This document shows positions 36,655 through 45,480 of a DNA stretch of 64,000 nucleotides, in pieces. Both the position numbers and the translations under genes were made by a program. Below the pieces are notes generated by a model. That model did not search any database, was not told the DNA's origin, and saw nothing but the letters and a program-made list of their open reading frames with translations. This stretch comes from Hyphomicrobiales bacterium (lineage in GTDB: Bacteria; Pseudomonadota; Alphaproteobacteria; Rhizobiales; Rhizobiaceae): positions 62,001 to 126,000 of the forward strand of contig UCIV01000003.1 of the NCBI GenBank assembly GCA_900472575.1. Reading direction: 5' to 3'. Within the stretch, counting starts at the first letter, position 1. Each line of letters starts with the position of its first letter.

Positions 36655-36744
36655 ATCCCGTTTTCGTGTTATGCTGTCGGAACAATCGGCTGATGTTACC
36701 GCTTTGTCCTTGAGAATACGAATAACTCTGGGAGGAGGAATTTC

Positions 36745-37332
36745 ATGCAGGCTGAGCCCCATCCATCCGGTGTCACCGGGCGTAACCTGGCGGGACGCGA
36801 GCTGGCTGACCAGCTTTCGGCGCTTTCTCTGGAGCGTATCGTGCTTGTGGCACTTTCTCCCGAAAGCGTCGATCTTGCCTTTGATGCCGCGCAGCGTCTC
36901 GGTTGCGAGCTGGACCTTCTGCTTGTCGGGCGAATTCCCGCGCCGGGTCACCCCGAAAAGACGATCGGCGCGGTTCTCGATTTCGAAGTGCCGCAGGTCG
37001 TGATCGATGAGGATTTGGCGCGCGCGTCGCATGTGCCTCCGGGTTATCTCAATACCGAGCGCCAACGACAGCTGTGGGATCTCGAACGCCGCCACGTCAT
37101 GTATCTCGGCGATAATGATGGCCCCTGCCACGATCATGCCGGAAAACACGTGGTGATCGTCGATCATGGGGTTGAGGCATCCATTCTCCAGCTGGTGCTG
37201 CAGCGGCTCGGCGAGATCGGTGCACATTCCGTCCGTGTCGCCCGGGTTTCTTCAACCAGCGAGCCGCCGGACGATCGGGCAGTTACGCAGTTCCTGAAAC
37301 AGGCGCGACGGCTTCAGAAGCTGCTGCACTAG
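36745..37332 (+). CDS. Phosphoribosyltransferase-like protein with degenerate PRPP loop
   Basis: 195 residues. The order RELADQLSAL, VALSPESVDLAFDAAQRLGCELDLLLVGRIPAPGHPEKTIGAV, VIDEDLARA and the ERRHVMYLGD region follows the well-known bacterial putative phosphoribosyltransferase family. There the PRPP loop normally reads VDDGIATGAT; here the equivalent is IVDHGVEASIL, missing the second acidic residue and the Thr-Gly. GGAGGAGG precedes the ATG. Catalysis by the usual mechanism looks doubtful; it may be a binding or regulatory relative. It overlaps the convergent 37329 gene by 4 bases. Confidence 0.65.
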   Translation: MQAEPHPSGVTGRNLAGRELADQLSALSLERIVLVALSPESVDLAFDAAQRLGCELDLLLVGRIPAPGHPEKTIGAVLDFEVPQVVIDEDLARASHVPPGYLNTERQRQLWDLERRHVMYLGDNDGPCHDHAGKHVVIVDHGVEASILQLVLQRLGEIGAHSVRVARVSSTSEPPDDRAVTQFLKQARRLQKLLH

Positions 37333-38078
37333 ATTTCGATTGTCGCCAGAAGCGGCAGATGGTCCGAAGCGAGCCTTGCGAGAGGGTTGGCAATGACCTC
37401 TACCCCTGTCACCGAAACTTCCTTCGATGCAAATATGTGGTCGAGCCTTAGCAGCGGAAAGCGTGATGGGAAGGTCGGGCGCAATTGCCCGGCCATATGG
37501 GTGCGCACATCCGTCAAGGCACCGGCAAGCCGCTTATAGGGCGGGCTGGAGGGGATCGAGTTGAAATCGCCGAGCATAACGACCGGCTGGTCGGACATAT
37601 GGTCACTACCCAGCCATTCCGGACCGAGCAGGATTTCCGCCTGACGCATCCGGTCGATGCGTCTCAGGCCCAGATGGGTATTGATGACCTGCAGGCGCGT
37701 TTCACCGACCTCGACTTCGATCCAGATTGCGCCACGCTGTTCCCCCACCGAAGGCAGAGGACCTGCCTTGACCAGTTCCGCCGGCAGGGCAGTCAGGATC
37801 GCATCGCCGTAGCGTTCTTCCTCGACATCGAGGGCAGCGTGGAAATGATGCTTCATCTTGAGGGTTTCGGCGATCGTGTGGGCCTGATCGATACCGCCGG
37901 TTCGTCTCCGTCCGACATCGAGTTCCTGCAGGCCGATGATATCCGGTTGCGCCGCGGCGATTACTTCGGCAACGCGCTCCGGCGCAAGCCGGCGATCGGT
38001 GCCGATACAACTGTGCACATTATAGGTCAGAAGTTTCAGGCGACGGGAAGCCGGCGATCTGGCGGGTGGTGATTGCAT
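37329..38078 (-). CDS. Endonuclease/exonuclease/phosphatase family protein, YbhP-like
   Basis: 249 residues from the ATG at 38076-38078; an upstream in-frame ATG would add 26 unlikely residues. EEP-fold motifs are LLTYNVHSCIGTD, LQELD, the TRLQVINTHLGL block, VMLGDFNSIPSS and the terminal SDHLPLLATI. These supply the metal-binding Asn, Glu, Asp and His. It is a neighbour of YbhN- and ClsB-like genes, as in the E. coli ybhP-clsB-ybhN locus, so a role linked to phospholipid handling is plausible. The substrate is unknown. Confidence 0.83.
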   Translation of the reverse strand: MQSPPARSPASRRLKLLTYNVHSCIGTDRRLAPERVAEVIAAAQPDIIGLQELDVGRRRTGGIDQAHTIAETLKMKHHFHAALDVEEERYGDAILTALPAELVKAGPLPSVGEQRGAIWIEVEVGETRLQVINTHLGLRRIDRMRQAEILLGPEWLGSDHMSDQPVVMLGDFNSIPSSPPYKRLAGALTDVRTHMAGQLRPTFPSRFPLLRLDHIFASKEVSVTGVEVIANPLARLASDHLPLLATIEI

Positions 38079-38135
38079 AGGGCTGGGAACACCTGTCGCG
38101 CGTTTTCGTTCCCCACCTGTAAGAAGGCAGGAGGC

Positions 38136-39077
38136 ATGATGATCGGCAGGAAGCATATTTTACAACTGGGTGTCCTTGCTGCTGTCTGCATTGCTGCGTT
38201 TCTCGTCTATCGCAGCCTTGGTCGCTATACGTTCGATGAAGTGGCGGATGCGGCGCAAGCGATCCCTCTCGACAGGCTCGGCGCCGCGCTGATCTTCGTC
38301 GCGGCATCCTATCTATGCCTCACCGGCTTCGACACGCTTGCGGTCCGTTATGTCAAAAGGCCACTTGTCTGGAGGCAGGCGGCGCTTGCATCCTTCTGTG
38401 CTCTGTCGATCGGCCATAATGTCGGCATGGCGGCGCTCAGCAGCGGTGCGGTGCGTTACCGGTTCTATTCTCGCTGGGGGCTGACGGGTGGGGAGATCGC
38501 CAAGGTCATCGGCTTTTGCGGAATTACCGTGGGGCTGGGGCTTTCGAGCCTTGCCGCGATCGTACTGCTTCTCGATCTCGGACCGGATACGGATCTTTTC
38601 GGTATCGGTCAGGAGACGAGGGTGGCCGCAGGTCTTGCCTGCCTCGCCGGTCCGGTTGCATATCTGCTTGTCTGCCTCTTCAGGATCCCGGTGCGGTTCC
38701 GCAAATGGCGTCTCGATCCGCCGTCGCCCGGTCTGGCGATGGCGCAGATCGGCATCGGCACGCTGAATTTTGCCTGTGTCGCGGCAGCCATCCATCAGCT
38801 CATGGCGGTGTTTGGCGAGATCACCTATTTCGAGGTCGCCGGCGCCTATGTCACGGCCAATGTCGCTTCACTCATCAGCCATGTTCCGGGCGGGCTCGGC
38901 GTGCTGGAGGCGACGATGCTCGGCATTATTCCCGGCGCCAAGATCATCGGTGCGCTCGTCGCCTTCCGGGTACTCTATTTCTTCTTGCCACTGATGATCG
39001 GCCTGCCGACATTTCTTGCCAGCGAGGCTTATTATCGACGCCGCCCGGACAGCTTTTCAAAACATTCGATGGGGTGA
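38136..39077 (+). CDS. Lysylphosphatidylglycerol synthase TM-region/UPF0104 family membrane protein, YbhN-like
   Basis: About 313 residues with seven or eight membrane helices. SFCALSIGHNVGMAALSSGAVRYRFYSRWGLTGGEIAKVIGF is the conserved core of the family, and VTANVASLISHVPGGLGVLEATML its second signature. It lacks the cytoplasmic aminoacyl-transfer domain of full MprF. AGGAGG lies directly before ATG 38136 and better spaced before ATG 38139. It is divergent from the YbhP-like gene and its 3' end overlaps the convergent ClsB-like gene by about 20 bases. Confidence 0.85.
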   Translation: MMIGRKHILQLGVLAAVCIAAFLVYRSLGRYTFDEVADAAQAIPLDRLGAALIFVAASYLCLTGFDTLAVRYVKRPLVWRQAALASFCALSIGHNVGMAALSSGAVRYRFYSRWGLTGGEIAKVIGFCGITVGLGLSSLAAIVLLLDLGPDTDLFGIGQETRVAAGLACLAGPVAYLLVCLFRIPVRFRKWRLDPPSPGLAMAQIGIGTLNFACVAAAIHQLMAVFGEITYFEVAGAYVTANVASLISHVPGGLGVLEATMLGIIPGAKIIGALVAFRVLYFFLPLMIGLPTFLASEAYYRRRPDSFSKHSMG

Positions 39078-40583
39078 GAAGCGCGAGACGAGGCGGCGGA
39101 AACCGGCCTGAATCTGCGGGACCGGCCAGAAAGGCTGTTTCGGATCGATGATGCTGGTGCCGGGGATGGATTCGGTCTCGCCCTTTTCGACATCCACGTC
39201 GAAGGGCTTCAGATGCCGGCCATTGACGTTCAGCATCTCGATCGTGCGGATCAGCGATCCGGTCTCTTCGAAATGCTGGCGCACCAGCGCGGGATCGGCC
39301 GCCAGGTGTTCGGCAAGCAGATCGATCCGCAGTTCCGCAATGGCGGCGCGGCCGGCGGCATCCTGCGGTTCCATCGCCAGATCGCTCTCTGTATCGAGGC
39401 CTTCCGAGCGGTTGTTGAGGTTGGAAGAGCCGACACGGACGAAATGGTCGTCGGCGATGATCAGCTTGGAATGGACGATAATCTCCCGCTCGCCACCCCT
39501 TTCGTCCGGCGTCACCGCATAAAAGACCCTGAGCCGGTCATATCGGTCGGCGCGTTTCAGCCGGCGGATCAGCCGTGTGCGGTTATGGCCCATCATCAGC
39601 TTTTCGAGAAAGCCGTGGGATTCGCGGGTGACGAGCACGACGATCTCGGGGCCGTTCTGTTTACGCAGGCGCCGTGCCAGCGTTCGCGCCACGCCGAAGG
39701 AGGCGAGATATTGTGTCTCGATGTAGAGATGCCTTTCGGCTGCCTTCAGCGCATCGTGGGTCAGGCGGATAGCCTCGCGATGACCGCGGCGGCCTTTCCA
39801 CTTCCATGGCTCGGTCAGCGCCAGGCCGGTCAGGCAATAGGTGAGTGCTGGCTTGAGATCGGACGGCCAGGGCGCGGGGCCGGGTACGTCAACGGGTGCA
39901 AGTTCCTCGCCATGAGTCTTCCTCCACCGGCGGCGCGCGACATCGCCGATCAGCTTTGCCATGTCACCCGTGACGATGGTTTGCATGTCGTGGACAGGGC
40001 CATAGGAGGTGCCATCCGGCGAGACGCGATCAGGATTGACGATCATGTGCTCTCTGTCGTCCCAGCGTCGGGCCGTCAGGTCAATGCCGCCGAGAAAGGC
40101 GGTCTTGTCGTCTATCGCGACGATCTTCTGGTGGTGGCTTGCCCTTAAAGGGTGGCGGAAGTCGAAGCGCAGATCGATGCGCGGATGATCCGCCCAGTCA
40201 ATCTTGCCGAACATCCGAAAACTCTTGCCGGAATAGATCGGTCCCATGCCCCAGACGAGAATGCGGATTTCGAGTTCCGGCTTCTCCTCGACCATGCGGC
40301 GCAGCAGCGTGCCGATCGTTTCCGAACCCTCATCCCGCGGGCGCAAGCGGATGTCAGGATTGAAGTCCCAGCCGACGATGAAGATCGATCTTTTCGCCTG
40401 ACGCAGCACGTCGTCGAGACGGAGGAAATAGTCTTCGCCGTCTATCAGGAACGCAACGCGTTCCGCTTTCGCCGAGCGCCAGACGTTTCTGCCGGGCTTT
40501 ATGACCCGCGTGCGATGAAGCACCGGATCAATCAGATCAGAATTGGAAAAATTGCTCACGTCCACCTTGCGCCACCTCGTCAT
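39057..40583 (-). CDS. Phospholipase D family protein, cardiolipin synthase B-like
   Basis: 508 residues from the ATG at 40581-40583. Two HKD catalytic motifs are visible: HHQKIVAIDDKTAFLGGID in the first half and HSKLIIADDHFVRVGSSNLNNRS in the second. The pair fits bacterial ClsB/PLD enzymes that make or remodel cardiolipin and phosphatidylglycerol. GWDFNPDIRLRP and WGMGPIYSGK are typical of the alphaproteobacterial branch. Grouping with YbhN- and YbhP-like genes supports the ClsB link. No signal peptide is seen. Confidence 0.85.
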   Translation of the reverse strand: MTRWRKVDVSNFSNSDLIDPVLHRTRVIKPGRNVWRSAKAERVAFLIDGEDYFLRLDDVLRQAKRSIFIVGWDFNPDIRLRPRDEGSETIGTLLRRMVEEKPELEIRILVWGMGPIYSGKSFRMFGKIDWADHPRIDLRFDFRHPLRASHHQKIVAIDDKTAFLGGIDLTARRWDDREHMIVNPDRVSPDGTSYGPVHDMQTIVTGDMAKLIGDVARRRWRKTHGEELAPVDVPGPAPWPSDLKPALTYCLTGLALTEPWKWKGRRGHREAIRLTHDALKAAERHLYIETQYLASFGVARTLARRLRKQNGPEIVVLVTRESHGFLEKLMMGHNRTRLIRRLKRADRYDRLRVFYAVTPDERGGEREIIVHSKLIIADDHFVRVGSSNLNNRSEGLDTESDLAMEPQDAAGRAAIAELRIDLLAEHLAADPALVRQHFEETGSLIRTIEMLNVNGRHLKPFDVDVEKGETESIPGTSIIDPKQPFWPVPQIQAGFRRLVSRFSPHRMF

Positions 40584-40653
40584 TTCTGACGGATGAACGC
40601 CACGATTTCGGTTTTTGTTCCCGCTCCGGCTTCCTAAGCGGTCTTCAAAAGGC

Positions 40654-40860
40654 TTAGCCGGCCTTCTGGGTCTGCTGCGTGGAGACCTTGGTATCGAACG
40701 AACCGACATAGGTGTCGTCGACCATCTGCATGGCAACGAATACGGAGGCCAGGATACCGGCGGTCACTACCAGCAGCTTCCAAAGGCACGGTTTGAACTC
40801 GGATGGCTGCTGGGACCGAGCTGCAACGCTGCTCGGCATGCTCTTACTCGATACTGTCAT
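40654..40860 (-). CDS. Small single-pass membrane protein
   Basis: 68 residues with one hydrophobic segment (LWKLLVVTAGILASVFVAMQMV, about 27-48), a Ser-rich N-terminus and a Thr/Gln-rich C-terminus. AAGAGAACGAC precedes the ATG. No family is recognised. It lies between the ClsB-like gene and a proline-rich small protein on the same strand. Confidence 0.5.
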   Translation of the reverse strand: MTVSSKSMPSSVAARSQQPSEFKPCLWKLLVVTAGILASVFVAMQMVDDTYVGSFDTKVSTQQTQKAG

Positions 40861-40883
40861 GTCGTTCTCTTCTATGCCGCCGG

Positions 40884-41072
40884 TTACACCGCATTTCCTG
40901 GCGGCATGTACACGGGCGGTCTGTTTGTCTCATCCGGATTGGGGACTGGCGCCTCATCGGGCAGCCTGTCGGGTTCCGGCTCGTTGATCGGTGGATCTGG
41001 AGCCCATCCTGGCGCCGGCATGGGCGGCTGCTCTGTTGGCTCTCTTGGATCTTCGATCATCGGCGCCTCCAT
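40884..41072 (-). CDS. Small proline-rich acidic protein
   Basis: About 62 residues; an upstream start at 41159 would give 91. The product is rich in Pro, Glu and Asp (EQPPMPAPGWAPDPPINEPE and PDEAPVPNPDET), a composition seen in short rhizobial proteins of unknown role and probably unstructured. The biased, non-random composition supports a real gene although the ribosome site is weak. Confidence 0.5.
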   Translation of the reverse strand: MEAPMIEDPREPTEQPPMPAPGWAPDPPINEPEPDRLPDEAPVPNPDETNRPPVYMPPGNAV

Positions 41073-41270
41073 TAATGCATCGGTAACCCCGGGCGCAAGT
41101 GATGGTTCCCATCTTTTTAACAAGTGCTGATATGCCGCAGATGCATCCCTTGAGGGCATCTCGAGGCAATTTCGCGTTCAATGTCAGGGAACTTCCCGTT
41201 ATGGTTCGGGGTTGCCATTGGCGATCACGAGCCCGTGTATTATCTGTGGATGAGACGAGGGAGGAGCTGC

Positions 41271-41777
41271 ATGACCCATGCGAAGGACAATTTCATTGCC
41301 TGGCTGAAAAGCGCCCATGCGATGGAGGAGCAGGCGATCACCTCTTTGACCGCGCAGACGCGGCGACTGGAAAACTACCCGGACCTCAAGGCACGCATGC
41401 TCGAACATCTTGAGGAAACGCGCAGCCAGGCGGACGCGCTGCAGAGCCTTCTCAACGATTTTTCCGGTGCGCCGTCCGCACTCAAGGATATTGCCGGGCG
41501 CATCGCCGCGACCGTGCACGGAATTCCCGCGCTGGTGATGAATGACGAGGTGGTGAAGTTCACTGCTCAGGCCTATGCGTTCGAACATCTGGAGATCGCG
41601 ACCTATCGCATGCTGATCGCGGCTGCCGACGAGCTGGGAGAAACCGAAGCCCAGGCCGTGTTCGAACGCATCCTTGCGGAAGAGATGTCGATGGCAAGCT
41701 GGCTGGAAGACAATCTCGACCCCATCACCCGGGTTTTCCTGATGCGCGATGAACGGGATTTGCAGGCGAAGCGTTAG
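41271..41777 (+). CDS. DUF892 / YciF-type ferritin-like protein
   Basis: 168 residues, nearly all helical, with the family pattern LKSAHAMEEQAITSL near the N-terminus and LEEHLEETRSQADALQSLL-like heptads, followed by AYAFEHLEIATYRMLIAAA and ILAEEMSMASWLEDNLD. These helices carry the Glu/His residues expected of a diiron or ferritin-like four-helix bundle. GAGGGAGGAGC precedes ATG 41271. Members are often linked to general stress response in alphaproteobacteria; that is not shown here. Confidence 0.85.
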   Translation: MTHAKDNFIAWLKSAHAMEEQAITSLTAQTRRLENYPDLKARMLEHLEETRSQADALQSLLNDFSGAPSALKDIAGRIAATVHGIPALVMNDEVVKFTAQAYAFEHLEIATYRMLIAAADELGETEAQAVFERILAEEMSMASWLEDNLDPITRVFLMRDERDLQAKR

Positions 41778-41783
41778 CCTTGT

Positions 41784-41996
41784 TCAACCATAGAAGCTGT
41801 GCCCATCGAAGTGACGATGAAGGCTCTTTTCGTCCTTCACGCCGCGCTGATAAAGCTGAATCATCTCAACCGCCACATTGCTTGCCGCAGCGCTGCTGCC
41901 GGGCAGGCCGTGTTCCATGCAAACGTCATCGAACACGCGCTTCAGGAACGCAAGCTCGTTAGGGTCGAACGTATGTGTTGCTACTGCGGGTATCAT
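41784..41996 (-). CDS. Conserved small protein of unknown function
   Basis: 70 residues: FDPNELAFLKRVFDDVCMEHGLP followed by ASNVAVEMIQLYQRGVKDEKSLHRHFDG. The two-helix pattern recurs in many short rhizobial proteins. GGAGGCAAGAC precedes the ATG. The stop faces the DUF892 stop 6 bases away. No function is known. Confidence 0.65.
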   Translation of the reverse strand: MIPAVATHTFDPNELAFLKRVFDDVCMEHGLPGSSAAASNVAVEMIQLYQRGVKDEKSLHRHFDGHSFYG

Positions 41997-42244
41997 GTCT
42001 TGCCTCCATCATGGGGGCGAAAGAACTTCAGTGACGACCTGTCGTCTTTCAGTCGCCGGCGCCCTACACATCAGCCAGCGATGGGGTGAGATTACTACCT
42101 TCTGTGGCCGTTTCAAGCGGGGTCAGGTTAAATCGAAGTAATGATTCGGTGACCGGATTTTATCTGCTGTTCACGGCTCTGCAGGCTGGCTTGCAGCAAG
42201 TCGGATTACGGGTTCCGGTTGCACAATCGGGCTTAAATCAGGGC

Positions 42245-43291
42245 TCAGCGGGCGCTCTTTGCCATGGCGGTATCATAAGCATCCGTGGCTTGATCGGCAT
42301 CGCGGCTCACTTCCGCATCGGGTTCGCCGAGAAGCCGGCTTTCGATCCAGGAACGCGGGTTGCGGCGCGGCGTGATGTAGCCGACCGGCAGGGCGATCGC
42401 CTGAAGAAAGCGGATGATCACCGTATAAAGACCCGTCTTCAGCCGTCCGGTGCGCAAGGACGTTACGGCCACGACAAGGCCAAGGCCTGCGGCGATGATC
42501 AGGGCGGGCATGGTGACGCCGGGCAGTGTTGCGACAAGCAGCATTGAGCCGAACATGAAGCTCCAGACAAGCGCCAGGATGCCAAGCTCGGGCAGTGCAC
42601 GCAGCAGCCGATAGAAATAGGGCTTGCCGGTTGCTGCCCGCAAGAGCTCGCCGATGCCGAAAGGCTCCTTGGTTTTTACCTGTTGCAGAAGCAGGTCACG
42701 AGAGCGAGCATCATGGCCGTGATGGCGGGCAAAACGGCGATCCAGCCGATGCAGTTTCCAGCCGGCACTGCGCAGGCGAATGCCGAGGTTCAATTCCTCG
42801 TAGCCATGCAGGTTGCGGTCGGCCATATAGTCGATCTCTTCGATCGCGCGGCGGCGATAAAGCCCGCCTCCGGCCAACTGGTCCACGGCGCCGATACGCC
42901 GATCGGGCAGGAAGCCGCTGCCGGATGCCGCTCCGGTTTCGATATGGCCTGTCACGCCGCCGGTACGCGTATGGCGCTCCAGAAAAGCAATCGCTTCCGG
43001 CAGAAATGCCGGATCGAGTTCCATGTCGGCGTCGATCAGGCAGATGAAGTCGTGGCGGGCATATTGATAACCGAGCTGCGAGCCGGCGCCGCTGCGAAAA
43101 CGCGCGGGACGAGCAATCTGGGTCAGCCGCACAGGATAGGCCGATGCGATCTCGATCGTGCGGTCGCGGGAGCCTAGGTCGGTGACGATGATCTCGCCCT
43201 CGCCATCCGGCAGAGCTTTCAGCGCGCACTCGATCGTGCGGGCAATGCGCTTTTCGTCATCCAGTGTCTTGATGATGATCGATACGGTCAT
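42245..43291 (-). CDS. Glycosyltransferase family 2 protein with C-terminal membrane segments
   Basis: 348 residues. TVSIIIKTLDDEKRIARTI, VTDLGSRDRTIEIA, FRSGAGSQLGYQYAR and the metal-binding LIDADMELDPAFL mark a GT-A family 2 transferase. GYEELNLGIRLRSAGW gives the catalytic acid. Hydrophobic segments at about 235-300 suggest a membrane anchor. It follows asnB on the same strand after 164 bases. The product is unknown; it could build a cell-surface glycan distinct from succinoglycan. Confidence 0.83.
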   Translation of the reverse strand: MTVSIIIKTLDDEKRIARTIECALKALPDGEGEIIVTDLGSRDRTIEIASAYPVRLTQIARPARFRSGAGSQLGYQYARHDFICLIDADMELDPAFLPEAIAFLERHTRTGGVTGHIETGAASGSGFLPDRRIGAVDQLAGGGLYRRRAIEEIDYMADRNLHGYEELNLGIRLRSAGWKLHRLDRRFARHHGHDARSRDLLLQQVKTKEPFGIGELLRAATGKPYFYRLLRALPELGILALVWSFMFGSMLLVATLPGVTMPALIIAAGLGLVVAVTSLRTGRLKTGLYTVIIRFLQAIALPVGYITPRRNPRSWIESRLLGEPDAEVSRDADQATDAYDTAMAKSAR

Positions 43292-43416
43292 GGTGGTGAA
43301 ACTCCCTGACTTGGTCGCGATTTGTGCCCACGGGTCCCGATCGTGGCGCGGCGTGCTGGAAGGCTTAAAGGCAGGCTCTTCCGATCCTCATAAAGACAAT
43401 ACTAAAATTTTATCGA

Positions 43417-43430
43417 TCACGCGAGCGTGA
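43417..43430. repeat. Perfect palindrome between asnB and the glycosyltransferase
   Basis: TCACGCGAGCGTGA, a 14-base perfect palindrome 25 bases after the asnB stop codon. It may be part of a weak terminator or a regulator site. Confidence 0.35.
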
Positions 43431-43455
43431 GAGGCAAAAACGCGTATTTTCGGCC

Positions 43456-45420
43456 TTAAAGCGAGCTTTTGGATAGTGCCGATATTTTTGTAACCAATTG
43501 TTTTTCGGCAAAATTCTTGGCCCATAACTGGGTTGAAAGAATTCCGACAAACGCGGCATTATCGCGAAAACCGGCGACAGTTTGCTTGCGGCATTTTCCG
43601 TGAAGCCTTGAGACCGCCACCGGATCGAACAGTCCGGTTGCCGAGACGGCACGTTCGGACAGCATCTCGGAGACGTAAGCCTGCTCATCGGTGCCCGGGC
43701 CGGTAAAGGAACTGCTGTCAGGTGCGCGGTATGGCTGTTTCTGACGCTCGATGACGCTGTCCGGCAACAGACCTTTCGCCGCTTCACGCAGGATATGTTT
43801 TTCACGCAGGCCCTTGAGCTTCGCATCAGGCGAAAGTTTTGTGGCAAACTCCACCAGCCGGTGATCGAGGAAGGGGAAACGGCCTTCTATGCCATGCGCC
43901 ATCGCCATCCGCTCGCCCTGGCTGGAGAGGATGTAGCCCGGCAGAAGAAGACGGGTTTCGAGATATTGTGCCTGATGCAGTGGATGCCAGCGGCGGAAAC
44001 GCTCCGGTAGCCGCGTGCTCAGCTCTTCGGCGGCATCGTAGTGGCCGAGCGTTTCTCGCAGGTCTGCGGAATAGAAGATTTTCGTCGCCGCCGTGCTTTT
44101 CATCCGCGGTCGGTGCGAGAAAAGCGGATCGGACGGATCGGTGCCGGAGACGTTGAAGAAGGCCGAAAGATATTCCGCCGACTGCTGCTTCAGCCCGGGA
44201 AGATAGGGATAGAGCTTGCGGAAGAGATGCGGCCTGATCTTAGAGCCGGGCTGGCGGGCGCAGAAACGGCGGACTTTCGCTTCCCGAAAAATGTCATAAC
44301 CGGCAAATACTTCGTCCGCGCCTTCGCCGGTCAGCACCACCTTCATGCCGGTTTCTCGAACGAGACCGGCCAAAGTGTAAAGCGGGGCAGGGGCGGTGCG
44401 CAGGATCGGGCGTTCGGTAAACCGGATGATGTCAGGGAAGGCGGTCGCGATCGTTTCAGGCGATGAGGCGATCGAGTTATGACGGGTGCCGAGCGCCGAG
44501 GCTACCTGCTGCTGAAAGCTGCTTTCGTCGTGTTCCGCGCTGTCGAAGGTCACGGAGAAGGTGTTCAGTCCGCTCGGCGCCATCGGAGCGGCGAGCGCCG
44601 AGATCAGCGACGAGTCGAGCCCGCCGGAAAGATAGGAGCCGACCGGCACGTCGGCGCGCATCCTCAATCTGACGGCATCGCTCAGCAGGGCGCGCAATTC
44701 CTCTGTGTGATCTTCATCTGTCGCCCCATGCTCGCCGACATCGGGGAAGTCGAGCGTCCAATAGGGTTTCAACCGGTTCGCTCCGTTCTCGCGAACCAGC
44801 ATCTGGCCGGGTTCCAGCTCGAAAATGTTGCGAAAGGCTGTGCGCGGCGCGATCGGCGCCCATAGGGTGAATATCTGGTCCAGCGCGACAGCATCGAGTT
44901 CGGCCTCGATGCCGGGCACGGTCAAAAGCGCCTTCACTTCCGAGGCGAAATAAAACGTGCCCCTGTGCTCGGTATAAAACAGCGGCCGCACGCCCATGCG
45001 GTCTCGCGCCAGCAGCAATTTTCGCTCCGTCGCGTCCCAGATGGCGAAGGCGAAATCGCCGTTGAGCTTTTGCAGGCAGGCCTCGCCGTCATAGGCATAA
45101 AGCTGCAATAACACTTCCGTATCCGAGCCGGTACGGAATGTGGCGCCGCGGGCCTTCAGTTCATCGCGCAGTTCGACATAGTTGAAGATCTCGCCGTTGA
45201 AGGCGATCGTGTAGCGCCCGTCGGCGCTCGTCATCGGCTGCTGGCCGTCGGAGAGACCGACGATCGATAGGCGTACATGCGAGAGGCCAATGCCGGAGCC
45301 GATCCAGATGCCGTGCCCATCCGGGCCGCGATGGGCGATCGCCTGTCCCATGGCCGATAGAAGCGATGGCGCGCGCTCCGCCCCAAACCCTTCTCCCACG
45401 TAACCTGCAAATCCGCACAT
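43456..45420 (-). CDS. asnB: Asparagine synthase (glutamine-hydrolysing)
   Basis: 654 residues from the ATG at 45418-45420, chosen because it places Cys2 (MCGFAGYVG) as the N-terminal nucleophile of the glutaminase domain. SHVRLSIVGLSDGQQPM, FNGEIFNYVELRDEL and SDTEVLLQLY complete that domain. The synthetase domain (about 240-580) has the PPi-loop SYLSGGLDSSLISAL and LTGEGADEVFAGY. Typical AsnB is of similar length. Copies next to glycosyltransferases sometimes amidate sugars or peptides rather than make free asparagine; this context allows either. Confidence 0.9.
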   Translation of the reverse strand: MCGFAGYVGEGFGAERAPSLLSAMGQAIAHRGPDGHGIWIGSGIGLSHVRLSIVGLSDGQQPMTSADGRYTIAFNGEIFNYVELRDELKARGATFRTGSDTEVLLQLYAYDGEACLQKLNGDFAFAIWDATERKLLLARDRMGVRPLFYTEHRGTFYFASEVKALLTVPGIEAELDAVALDQIFTLWAPIAPRTAFRNIFELEPGQMLVRENGANRLKPYWTLDFPDVGEHGATDEDHTEELRALLSDAVRLRMRADVPVGSYLSGGLDSSLISALAAPMAPSGLNTFSVTFDSAEHDESSFQQQVASALGTRHNSIASSPETIATAFPDIIRFTERPILRTAPAPLYTLAGLVRETGMKVVLTGEGADEVFAGYDIFREAKVRRFCARQPGSKIRPHLFRKLYPYLPGLKQQSAEYLSAFFNVSGTDPSDPLFSHRPRMKSTAATKIFYSADLRETLGHYDAAEELSTRLPERFRRWHPLHQAQYLETRLLLPGYILSSQGERMAMAHGIEGRFPFLDHRLVEFATKLSPDAKLKGLREKHILREAAKGLLPDSVIERQKQPYRAPDSSSFTGPGTDEQAYVSEMLSERAVSATGLFDPVAVSRLHGKCRKQTVAGFRDNAAFVGILSTQLWAKNFAEKQLVTKISALSKSSL

Positions 45421-45480
45421 CTCTTCCATCCCGAACCGGATCGTTGATCCGTTCATAAGCGGAAAAGCTTGCCGATCCCC

